DNA of 36,646 bases from an uncultured Oscillospiraceae bacterium (GTDB lineage Bacteria; Bacillota; Clostridia; Oscillospirales; Ruminococcaceae), in NCBI GenBank assembly GCA_900540595.1, contig UQGL01000026.1:1-36646 (forward strand). The letters run 5' to 3'. The notes beneath the pieces are model-generated. The model was not told the DNA's origin and did no database searches. It saw only the letters and a program-made list of their open reading frames with translations. The stretch's first letter is position 1, and every line of letters starts with the position of its first letter. The translations under genes and the position numbers were made by a program. This document shows positions 1-6,865 of the stretch, one piece after another.

Positions 1-943
1 TAAATGTGCAGGGATTCATCGGCTTGCCGTTAGGCTGACGGAACAGGTAGTCATCTTCAGATACGGTTTCGTTCGCGGTTTGCTGCCTATCCCACTCGCA
101 TTCTTTCCGCCACGCCTTGAGTAGCTGGCACATTTCTTTGCTCAAATACACCATGCGATCACCGCTGCTGGTCTTGGGGTCCTTAGTGATTGATTCTTGG
201 TGGCTTAACTTTACCACACCTCGCTGTATATGAATGGTACGCTTTTTCCAGTTAATGTCACTCCATTTCAGCCCACAGGCTTCACCCCTGCGCAGTCCGG
301 TTGCCAGCACCTGCTTGAAATAGGTTTCGTACTTCATACTCTGACCTTCAAACGCTGTAATCAGTTTCTTTACGGTTTCCTCGTCAGCTACCGGGCGCTC
401 TTTCTTTTGTCCTTTCGGTTTGTAACATCTCCATGCGGGATTGTGAGTAAGGTATCCCTCGTCCACAGCCGCCGACAGGATGCCGCACAGCGTGTTGTGT
501 AAGCCTTCGACTGACTTCTCGGATAGATTTCCTCTGCCGTCCAAACGCGGGCTGTGCCGCATTTCTTCGTAAAAATCTCGGATGACTTCCTTGCGCAAAT
601 CCGTCAGTTTATAGTTGCCCAGTGCTGGCAAGATTCTGCGAATATCCTGTTCGTCGCGTCGGAATGTGGAGTCAGCCAGCTTCTTCGGTCCAACATCAGC
701 TACCCAGTGTTCAATGTACTTTGCCAGCGTAATGCTTCGGTTAATAGGCTCTGGGGTGTGTTGAACCTCGCGTTCAAACAGAATCGCCTGCTCCCTTACC
801 CATTTCTCAGCTTGCTTTGGCGTATACTCCTTGGGTGGCTTGACCGTTTTCTGCACGGATTTCAGCCTGTTTCCCTCGTAATCGTACCCACGGGATACCA
901 CAATCAAATAGCTGTTACTGCCGCGTTTTCTGATAGATGCCAT
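1..943 (-). CDS. Tyrosine recombinase (integrase), 3' end outside the window
   Basis: This is a phage/ICE-type tyrosine recombinase that should cut and rejoin attachment sites to integrate or excise its element. The frame is open from an ATG at 943 to the left edge, giving 314 residues. An AAAGGAG lies 11 bases upstream. Residues 1-60 resemble the arm-binding domain (MASIRKRGSNSY...). A SAM-like core-binding domain covers roughly 65-170 (TLAKYIEHWVADV, then a DIRRILPALGNYKLTDL stretch). The catalytic domain starts near 180 with TGLRRGEACGL, in which R218 is the first catalytic arginine. The later H-x-x-R, H and Y residues would lie beyond the edge. It differs from the broken integrase immediately upstream, so two integrases sit side by side. 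The family call is firm; the element it moves is not visible. Confidence 0.9.
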   Translation of the reverse strand, partial: MASIRKRGSNSYLIVVSRGYDYEGNRLKSVQKTVKPPKEYTPKQAEKWVREQAILFEREVQHTPEPINRSITLAKYIEHWVADVGPKKLADSTFRRDEQDIRRILPALGNYKLTDLRKEVIRDFYEEMRHSPRLDGRGNLSEKSVEGLHNTLCGILSAAVDEGYLTHNPAWRCYKPKGQKKERPVADEETVKKLITAFEGQSMKYETYFKQVLATGLRRGEACGLKWSDINWKKRTIHIQRGVVKLSHQESITKDPKTSSGDRMVYLSKEMCQLLKAWRKECEWDRQQTANETVSEDDYLFRQPNGKPMNPCTF

Positions 944-1071
944 CGTTTTCAACGCTCCTTTGTATGTTTTATTGACCTGCGGTACTACAAAGCATACCGA
1001 CAACTGCGACAGAAAGCTATCACCACATCCAACAATCTTTTGCTCTAAAATCCACCTATTACTGACAAAGA

Positions 1072-1097
1072 CGGCACCGCCATCTCTGACGGTGCCG
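1072..1097 (-). terminator. Hairpin after the broken integrase
   Basis: CGGCACCG and CGGTGCCG form an 8-bp GC-rich stem with a 10-base loop, just downstream of the integrase remnant stop at 1106. On the minus strand it is followed by CGTCTTTGTC, a weak U-tract. It separates the two integrase genes. Confidence 0.55.
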
Positions 1098-1105
1098 CCT
1101 GTTAT

Positions 1106-1725
1106 TTAACCTGCTTTCTTAGGTTTTCTATTCCTCTTTTTCATAAATGCAACATAGCACGGATTTTGGTTGTTCAGCAAATCTTGCATCAGGTTTGCCG
1201 CCTGACGCTTCGCCACGTCCTGCGGGTGGCAGTAGGTGCGTTCCAAGAATGCCGTATCCGCATGACCCAGCAGGGATGCCGCCACCTGTTTGCTGGTGCC
1301 TTCCTGCAGCAGATATGTTGCGTAGAAATGCCGCAGGGTATGCAGGTGATAATCTTCCGATAGCCCACACTTTTTATATAGCTTGCGCAGATGCCGTGTA
1401 AAAGAATCCGGGTGCGGCACATGACCATCGGGGTCTGTAAAAATCGGCTGCTCTCTATCCGGAACGCCGCTATGCAGCACCTGCTGCTGTCGCAGCGACA
1501 TCAGAAGTTCCCATAGCCCCAGCGGAATGGTACAATCCGTTTCCGATGGCTCTTGGTGTCGCTCTCTACGATTTTCCCGGATGCGCAGCTACGGGAACGG
1601 CGGACGGTCAGTTCACAAGCACCGGTTATGTCCCGCCATTGCAGGGCGCACAGTTCCCCACGCCGCAGCTCGGTTGCGATGGCCAGCGTATAGTACGCCC
1701 GATACAGAATCGGTTCGTTCTGAAT
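1106..1725 (-). pseudogene. Tyrosine integrase remnant, 5'-truncated and frameshifted
   Basis: The catalytic half of a tyrosine recombinase survives in two frames. From about 1715 down to 1530 one frame reads EPILYRAYYTLAIA and then TELRRGELCALQW, containing the box I arginine. Near 1525-1532 the reading shifts. The rest continues as 131 codons (1501-1106) with HTLRHFYATYL (H and R), LLGH and ERTY (catalytic tyrosine). All box II residues are therefore present, but the gene has no N-terminal arm- or core-binding domain and no start. Its 5' end is joined directly to the front of a relaxase gene at about 1712-1728, which points to a deletion between the two genes of one element. It is non-functional unless another copy complements it. 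Confidence 0.85.
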
Positions 1726-2095
1726 TCATATGGGTAGCGACCAGCACTTGGAAACGCTTGCCCCAGACCTTGCGGGCCAGTGCCACGCCGATCTCATGGC
1801 ATTGCTCCGGGGTGACTTCCCCATCGCGGAAGCTTTGGTAGGCATGGAGCGCCACCACGCCGTCTGTTTTACCAAAGCGTTCCTGTACAGCCCGCATATC
1901 TTTCCACGCATGGTCTGCCCTGCAATGGATGCCGGTGACAAGCTGGGCGCTCTCGTTCAGCTTGGTCTTGGCATCGTTCTCTGCGTAGTGCAGCGTCTGG
2001 GCAAGAGCATCGTATTCGGTTTTGTCCGGGTTGGCCGCATAGTCAAGGACGCGCTGCAAGCTGTCCTTAATCGTCCAGATCTTAGTGACTGCCAA
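1613..2095 (-). pseudogene. Truncated relaxase (mobilization nuclease), N-terminal part
   Basis: Residues 1 to about 124 match the start of MobA/VirD2-type relaxases (PF03432-like): a leading WTIKDSLQRVLDYAANPDKT, in which Y19 is a plausible nicking tyrosine, and later VTGIHC and a FQVLVATHMNS stretch. The intact family continues with the metal-binding histidine motif (THL..xHxHNH) and several hundred more residues. Here the frame leaves homology exactly there and runs about 35 codons through integrase DNA in the wrong frame before stopping at 1613. It cannot be an active nickase. Its start overlaps the upstream mobilization gene by 14 bases, so the original operon order is preserved. Confidence 0.82.
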
Positions 2096-2351
2096 TGAGC
2101 AAATCCCTCAAGCGGTCAGCACAAGTGCCGATTTCGGCACATGTTGCTGGTGTACAGCCTTCTGCGATTTCATCCAATTTATCCAACACATCAAATACCT
2201 CCTTGGGCGGGTGTCCACCCGGTTCATATCCCAGCGCCCGCTGGCGTAAATACTCTGAGAGTGGCAAGCCACACTTCCGAGCCAACATCGTCACCTTTTT
2301 CTTCTCGGTGACGGTCACCCGGACGTTGATTCCAACAGTCCGATTTCTCAT
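2082..2351 (-). CDS. MobC-like accessory mobilization protein (ribbon-helix-helix)
   Basis: This small basic protein of 89 residues has the pattern of relaxosome accessory factors of the MobC/BmgB type: a short beta strand (GINVRVTVTEKKKV) and then LARKCGLPLSEYLRQRALGYEP, characteristic of these ribbon-helix-helix DNA-binding proteins. It would bind oriT and help the relaxase nick. It sits between the RepA-like gene, with which it shares an ATGA stop/start overlap, and the relaxase, which it overlaps by 14 bases. This is the usual order in integrative mobilizable elements of Clostridia. The gene looks intact although its relaxase partner is broken. The family assignment rests on pattern and context only. 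Confidence 0.75.
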   Translation of the reverse strand: MRNRTVGINVRVTVTEKKKVTMLARKCGLPLSEYLRQRALGYEPGGHPPKEVFDVLDKLDEIAEGCTPATCAEIGTCADRLRDLLIGSH

Positions 2352-3523
2352 GCGCTCGCAGCCTCACAGGGGTTCGGGGCTGGCCCCGTAGGCTTTTCGG
2401 CGGGTTGCCCTGTGGCAACACTTCGCCCATGCTTGCTTCCCTCAAGCGACCTTAATGACGATGCTGACGATGATGACGATGTTTGTGGGATACCCCAGTG
2501 GAACAACTCCGATATATCAATATCATCGTCATCACCGTCATCATCGTCATGGAAGAATTCAAACAAGCGTTTTTGTTCAGTGCGGGTGTACTTGTATTCG
2601 ATACCACGAGGGCTGAACACATCGCGGGCATAATGCGCCATCTTCCGGGTGAACTGGTTAGGCTTTACATCAGAAATGTTCGCTGCAACAAGCAATTCCG
2701 TAGCTGTGCCCTGCCATTTTCCAACCGAGTCAATGTAGTCTGCAACTTTCCAAAGGTAGTCAGGAATAGCTTTCAACGCCTGCTGTTCTGCGGTTTCTTC
2801 CTCATCCAACGTCCAGACGCAGTTTTCTTCGCGGATATGCAGCATTTTCTCGTCCATGTCGCGTCCAATTACACGAATCGTCGCGGTTTTACTCATGCGC
2901 TGACGATGCATAAGCCATGTCGTATCTGCTACGCCCATGATGCCTGTAGAACCGGAAATTTGGTCGTAGGGGTCTGACGATGATTGCTTACGCAAATGAT
3001 GCACCAGCAGGATGCAGATGCCGTACTTATCGGCAAGTTCCTTTAATGCACCAATATCCTTGTAATCATTGGCATACATACTACCATTCCGGTCGCTTTT
3101 TCGTACCTTTTGCAAAGTATCAATGACGATGAGGCTACTATCGGGGTAAGTATGGATGAAACTAACGATCTGTTCCTCCAATCCCTGCCCAATTCCGTGA
3201 CTTTCCGTCTGCAGAATGAGCCGTTCCGGGTCTTCTTCTGCATCGACAAGCTGGTAAAGGCGCTCTTGCAGACGCCCAAGTGTATCTTCCAACGAGAAAT
3301 ACAGCACGGTTCTCGGTTCTGTTTCACGCCCCCACACAGATTTCCCCTGCGAAATCTGCAAGCAGAGCCAAAGTGTCAGCCAGCTTTTGCCCGCCTTGCT
3401 GGGACCGGCAAAAATTGCCAGTCCCGCCGGGAGCAGACCGGGGATAATCCATTTTACGGACGGTATCGGCGTTGCAAGCAGCGCGCCGGCGGTAATGGTT
3501 TTCGGTAATCTTGCGGTAGTCAT
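2348..3523 (-). CDS. RepA-like AAA/RecA-fold ATPase of mobile element (copy A)
   Basis: This 391-residue RecA-fold ATPase is of the RSF1010 RepA/AAA_25 type, found in plasmids and mobilizable elements, where it acts as a replicative helicase or DNA-processing motor. Walker A is GPSKAGKS (40-47), Walker B is LIVID (131-135), and a sensor-like LLVHHLRK follows at 172-179. The C-terminus is unusual, with a run of aspartates (FHDDDDGDDDDIDIS, about 324-338) followed by a low-complexity Ser-rich and Pro-rich tail absent from copy B. The start is supported by AAAGGA 8 bases upstream. It is the first gene of the repA-mobC-relaxase operon. Over the first 310 residues it is clearly homologous (roughly three quarters identical by eye) to the gene at 25026-26297. 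Confidence 0.85.
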   Translation of the reverse strand: MTTARLPKTITAGALLATPIPSVKWIIPGLLPAGLAIFAGPSKAGKSWLTLWLCLQISQGKSVWGRETEPRTVLYFSLEDTLGRLQERLYQLVDAEEDPERLILQTESHGIGQGLEEQIVSFIHTYPDSSLIVIDTLQKVRKSDRNGSMYANDYKDIGALKELADKYGICILLVHHLRKQSSSDPYDQISGSTGIMGVADTTWLMHRQRMSKTATIRVIGRDMDEKMLHIREENCVWTLDEEETAEQQALKAIPDYLWKVADYIDSVGKWQGTATELLVAANISDVKPNQFTRKMAHYARDVFSPRGIEYKYTRTEQKRLFEFFHDDDDGDDDDIDISELFHWGIPQTSSSSSASSLRSLEGSKHGRSVATGQPAEKPTGPAPNPCEAASA

Positions 3524-3738
3524 TCACATCATCCTTTCTTGTTTGGTATACATCTATTATCTCATACTATCGTCTTTTTGTGTGTAGTAAGTTTTACTCT
3601 CCAGTATTAAGTTGTACGGCTCACGCCGCCCCACAGCCCCACAAACGCGCCAAACGGCGGTTTTGCGGGTGATGTCGCGTAACGTGTGCGACGCGGAGTA
3701 TCTGCCTCACACGGGGCTTGTTTGGGCGAGATTTGGGA

Positions 3739-3801
3739 GTGAATCAGATTTGATTCACTTTTTCGATTTTGTACTCAAATAGTGAATCAGTTCTGATTCA
3801 C
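3739..3801. promoter_or_regulatory. Pair of 20-bp palindromes, copy A
   Basis: GTGAATCAGATTTGATTCAC (3739-3758) and GTGAATCAGTTCTGATTCAC (3782-3801) share the perfect 8-base arms GTGAATCA/TGATTCAC and are 23 bases apart. The pair and its spacing are preserved exactly in copy B. Two identical-arm palindromes at a fixed two-turn spacing look like a dimeric protein binding site, for instance an operator or an origin-binding site. Confidence 0.7.
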
Positions 3802-3863
3802 TTCGGCGGTCCTCGTGCGTATTTCGCACAATCTCTCAGACTTGAATACACTTTCCGGAGAGA

Positions 3864-3912
3864 AAAGAGCCCGGAGGACCTTACCGATTTGGTAAGGTCC
3901 TCCGGGCTCTTT
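3864..3912. terminator. Strong bidirectional terminator, copy A
   Basis: AGAGCCCGGAGGACCTTACC pairs perfectly with GGTAAGGTCCTCCGGGCTCT around a GATTT loop, with an A-tract before and T-tract after. It would stop transcription both ways and insulate repA from upstream reading. Copy B carries the same hairpin with two changes in the stem. Confidence 0.85.
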
Positions 3913-4011
3913 CTACATTTTCTCTGTTTTATCCGCGCGTAAGGGTACATTTTCCCCGCAAATCTTGATGTAAATTCAATAAAAATCAAATAATACGCAT
4001 AATAGCGTTAA

Positions 4012-4218
4012 TCACACGGTTATGTAAATAATAAAAGAAACCGTATACATCAAAATAAATGCTGAAGAAAAATGTCTAATTTGCCGCTCGCCCCCAGACA
4101 TGGGAACATAACAGGCAAGCCGCTGGCGACGACCGTACACTGACTCTGCAAGGGTCTTACTTCTTACAACCCAAGCGCGGTCACCCCATCTGAAGCTGTG
4201 GGGCATCTGGAGTATCAT
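4012..4218 (-). other. Conserved 68-codon open frame inside the element block, copy A
   Basis: An open frame of 68 codons (MILQMPHSFRWGDRAWVV...) starts at 4218, with GGGGAGAG about six bases upstream, and is repeated in copy B. The C-terminal third is hydrophobic. Between copies I count three amino acid changes (E/K, R/C, M/K) and about two silent changes, which is no sign of selection for protein. The very high DNA identity may instead reflect a functional RNA or DNA element. I do not recognise the predicted protein. Confidence 0.3.
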
Positions 4219-4528
4219 TATGTTCTCTCCCCGCCGTGGGTTCTGGTCTGCCTTGACCTTGCTGTGCGCCCCACCGAGAGAGTAAAGTACCTGTTATGCT
4301 GTGTATTCGGTTGTAAAGGTGCTAGTGTAGAATAAATCTACGATTTTAATATACGCTTTTCGTTAGCAGTCTGTCAATAGCAAGTGCTAATTGCTTACAC
4401 AGCATTCACAATTCAAGGCGATAGTCCGCCGATGGCGGTTTGCATTAGCAGGGCTTTCACAACATTCGAAGCATTCCTCAAACGGCAATTATCTTTTCTT
4501 GATTACCACATAAGTTCAAGTTTTAAGA

Positions 4529-4915
4529 TTACATTTTCTTAGCATAAGAGAGCCTAGAGTTGGCACTGTCACAGGTCAGCCATTGGCCTTGCCACGGCTC
4601 GTTCTGCTTGGCGGTTTCAAACCAGTTTACAGCGCTCGTTGCTTCCTCATCCGCGTCGGTGCGCACGGTCACGGCCCAGTAATAGCGGGTGCGCGGGGCA
4701 GTTTCCAGATGGGCTTTTGTACCGAGTGAACCCAAATCGGCAAAGCCGGAATCGTACAAAATCTCGGTTAACTGCGTATCGGCGGCAATGATAAGCCGCG
4801 CGGCGGTCTGCTTTGTACCGTGGGCGTCCTCGACCTGCCAGGAAAAGCTCAGCTGCGGCAAAGTATATCCCAGCGGATTGACCAGATGGTTCAGCTTGCA
4901 GTGGGTGATTTTCAT
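4529..4915 (-). pseudogene. Alpha-L-rhamnosidase, N-terminal remnant
   Basis: The 128 residues match the beginning of bacterial GH78 alpha-L-rhamnosidases: LVNPLGYTLPQLSFSWQVED, a middle stretch AARLIIAA, then ETAPRTRYYWAVTV, and finally EPWQGQWLT. This is the first fibronectin-like domain and the run-in to the jelly-roll. Intact enzymes have roughly 800-1100 residues, so the catalytic (alpha/alpha)6 barrel is missing. The frame ends 200 bases from the mobile-element block, which suggests the element's arrival or a later deletion removed the rest. It lies 13 bases after the six-hairpin gene and would have been the last cistron of the glycosidase operon. It has no catalytic residues. Confidence 0.75.
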
Positions 4916-4928
4916 AGATGAACCTCGT

Positions 4929-6761
4929 TTACAGTGTTTTCAATGCGAAATAAAGGCCCCAATCCTGATCGTTTGCATAGGGGTCTGCGCCGCGGGCAGA
5001 CGCGCCGTTGACCGTGATGGGGTACACATAGGCACAATGGGCGCGGCCGTCGGCATCCAGCAGGCTCAGCACCGCGCGTAGGGAATCCTCACCCCTTTGC
5101 TGCGATGCGACATCCCCCGTCATGCGCCCCCAGTCCCGCAGGGCCAGCCCAGTCAACGCGCTCCAATAATGCGGAAACGTGTCACCGTAGAGCTTGCGCT
5201 TGCCGAACCAGTAGCCGTCCCAGTGACGAATCGCAACCTCCCGCAGATGGTAGCTCGGCTGAATGCCGTTGAACAGCTCCAGCACGTCCAGCTGTTTTCG
5301 GGCGGACACAAGGTAGCTCTGCACCCCGGTCAGTTTGTAAGCCTGCAATAAAATATCTGCCGCGGGCGCGACAATGCTCTGCTCATAATTGACCTCCAGC
5401 GCCGGGTAATCGGTTCCGTTCGCCGCCAGATAATCCGCGTGATGCAGGAACTCTGCCATCAGTGCATCCACCTGTATGGTCAGGCCATTGCTCCGCAGTA
5501 AGGGAATCAACTCCGCCACAGGCATTTGAATCGGATAAAATCGGCTGCCACCCTCGGCGTAGTAGAATCGCAAAATTTTACAGGCCGTCTCAAGATATTC
5601 TTTCTTCTGCCACAAGTTGAAAAATTCAATGTACAATCGCGCATACCACGGCGCGTTGTACAGCCGCTTATAGCTGTTGTCACGGTGGTAGTCGTTGTAT
5701 ACTTCCCCTGTGTCCGGGTTTACAAGCTCACGCCGGACAAAATCGGCATAACGGTGCAGGGCTTTTTCCAGCGTCGAATCCGGCCATTTTTGCAGATAAG
5801 CAGCCAACGCAAGCCCCATGCCGACGCGCTCTCGACCGGCATTGTAATCATAGCGTGGATCGTAAAATTGGCATTCTTCCTCATTGTCATAAATCAGGAA
5901 CGCCCCATCCAGCCCGCTGCTGGGACGGCAGGATTGCTGCTTTTCCGCGATGAAGCGGCATCTTCTTTCAGCCAGTTCCGGCAGTGGCGGCAGAGCTTTC
6001 AGTTCGCAGAAAGTTTCCACCCCGTCCAGCACCACGGCGCAGCGCATCTCACCGGGGGCATCGGCGCGGATTTTTGCCGTCAGCGTGCTGCCGCTGCGGG
6101 TAAAGGGCAGCGGTGCGCCGTTCAGCGTGAGCGCCGCGTGTTCAAACGCAAAGTTGGCATCGACGGTCACAGTGGTTTCTTCCCCTGTGAACAGCAGATA
6201 TTTTTCCGCCCGGACGTCAATAAAGTGTGCGCAGTATTGTTTTGCCGTGTTTAAGAACGACGCCCGCCCTGCGTGGGGGAACAGCGTCCACGCCAGCGTG
6301 TAACGCTCCCCGGGGGCCAGCACGAATGGGGCCGGGTGCAGCAGAAAATCCCCACGGTCATTGCTGATGCGGGACAGGTCGCGCTCCACGCTGTAGCCGC
6401 CCAAAGCTCCCTCGGTCAGCACCAATCCCAGATGCGGGGCCGCACCACCCATGCGCAATGCCATGACATAGCTGACAGCACCGCCGCACCAGATGTGGGT
6501 ATGGCATTTGTGGTGCATACATTCCCGGGCGGTGGTGTAGTCATCGTTGAACGTCGCATAGATGGCAATGTCGGTCAGCGTGGTAAAGACTTCCCGGTTT
6601 GTTTCGTTGATAAAGGTATACCGTTCCCGCAGGATGTCGCCCTCCCGCACCTGTTCGGTTTCCACCCGCAAGGGGGCTGCACAGCGGACTGTCCCCCATT
6701 CGATGTAGCCCTCGACCCAGTTCATGCGTGCAGGATCATTCTGTAAGACAAACTCTTCCAT
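4929..6761 (-). CDS. Six-hairpin-fold carbohydrate-active protein, possible uronide hydrolase
   Basis: The start is taken at the ATG at 6761 because AAAGGAA stands 9 bases before it; an in-frame ATG at 6800 has no such site. That gives 610 residues. The first 260 look beta-rich, with an Ig-like stretch around GEETTVTVDANFAFEHAALT. The remainder is helical with the spaced aromatic and acidic residues of (alpha/alpha)6 toroids (YDYNAGRERVGMGLALAAYL, later NYEQSIVAPAADILLQAYKL, DTFPHYWSALTGLALRDWG). This fold serves GH78, GH88, GH105, GH154 and several polysaccharide lyase families. I cannot assign the family or the catalytic residues with confidence. There is no signal peptide. Position between a GH3 and a rhamnosidase remnant suggests action on a plant glycan side chain, perhaps a uronide. 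Confidence 0.7.
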   Translation of the reverse strand: MEEFVLQNDPARMNWVEGYIEWGTVRCAAPLRVETEQVREGDILRERYTFINETNREVFTTLTDIAIYATFNDDYTTARECMHHKCHTHIWCGGAVSYVMALRMGGAAPHLGLVLTEGALGGYSVERDLSRISNDRGDFLLHPAPFVLAPGERYTLAWTLFPHAGRASFLNTAKQYCAHFIDVRAEKYLLFTGEETTVTVDANFAFEHAALTLNGAPLPFTRSGSTLTAKIRADAPGEMRCAVVLDGVETFCELKALPPLPELAERRCRFIAEKQQSCRPSSGLDGAFLIYDNEEECQFYDPRYDYNAGRERVGMGLALAAYLQKWPDSTLEKALHRYADFVRRELVNPDTGEVYNDYHRDNSYKRLYNAPWYARLYIEFFNLWQKKEYLETACKILRFYYAEGGSRFYPIQMPVAELIPLLRSNGLTIQVDALMAEFLHHADYLAANGTDYPALEVNYEQSIVAPAADILLQAYKLTGVQSYLVSARKQLDVLELFNGIQPSYHLREVAIRHWDGYWFGKRKLYGDTFPHYWSALTGLALRDWGRMTGDVASQQRGEDSLRAVLSLLDADGRAHCAYVYPITVNGASARGADPYANDQDWGLYFALKTL

Positions 6762-6865
6762 ATCGGAGCCATTCCTTTCACAGCAGCTTTCCTGCTTCAT
6801 TATGCACTTTTCTTACGAAAAATACCAGTAGTTTTTCGCTTGCTGCTGTGCAGAAATGCTCATTT

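Larger units (their letters stand above)
3524..4325. repeat. Conserved non-coding block upstream of repA, copy A
   Basis: About 800 bases without a convincing gene match the block at 26298-27159 in the same orientation. It holds, from the repA side: an AT-rich presumed promoter zone; a GC-rich stretch; two 20-base palindromes; a strong terminator; and a segment at 3985-4220 with only about six differences from copy B in 220 bases. Copy A lacks about 60 bases present in copy B near 26615-26675. Such a block next to a RepA-type ATPase is a reasonable candidate for an origin or leader region, but no function is shown by the sequence. The remaining bases 4326-4528 are AT-rich, have no match in copy B, and contain no feature I can name. 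Confidence 0.8.

Noticed and set aside
554..1048. A 164-codon plus-strand frame opposite the left integrase
   Set aside because: It lies on the opposite strand of a clear integrase reading frame and shows no domain or ribosome site.
2455..2490. Trinucleotide-repeat (GAC/GAT) run as a CRISPR or satellite
   Set aside because: It is simply the codons for the Asp/Ser-rich tail of RepA copy A, with no spacer-repeat structure. No CRISPR array was seen elsewhere.
5526..6254. A 242-codon plus-strand frame over the six-hairpin gene
   Set aside because: It is opposite a gene with good ribosome site and operon spacing, and has no recognisable domain.
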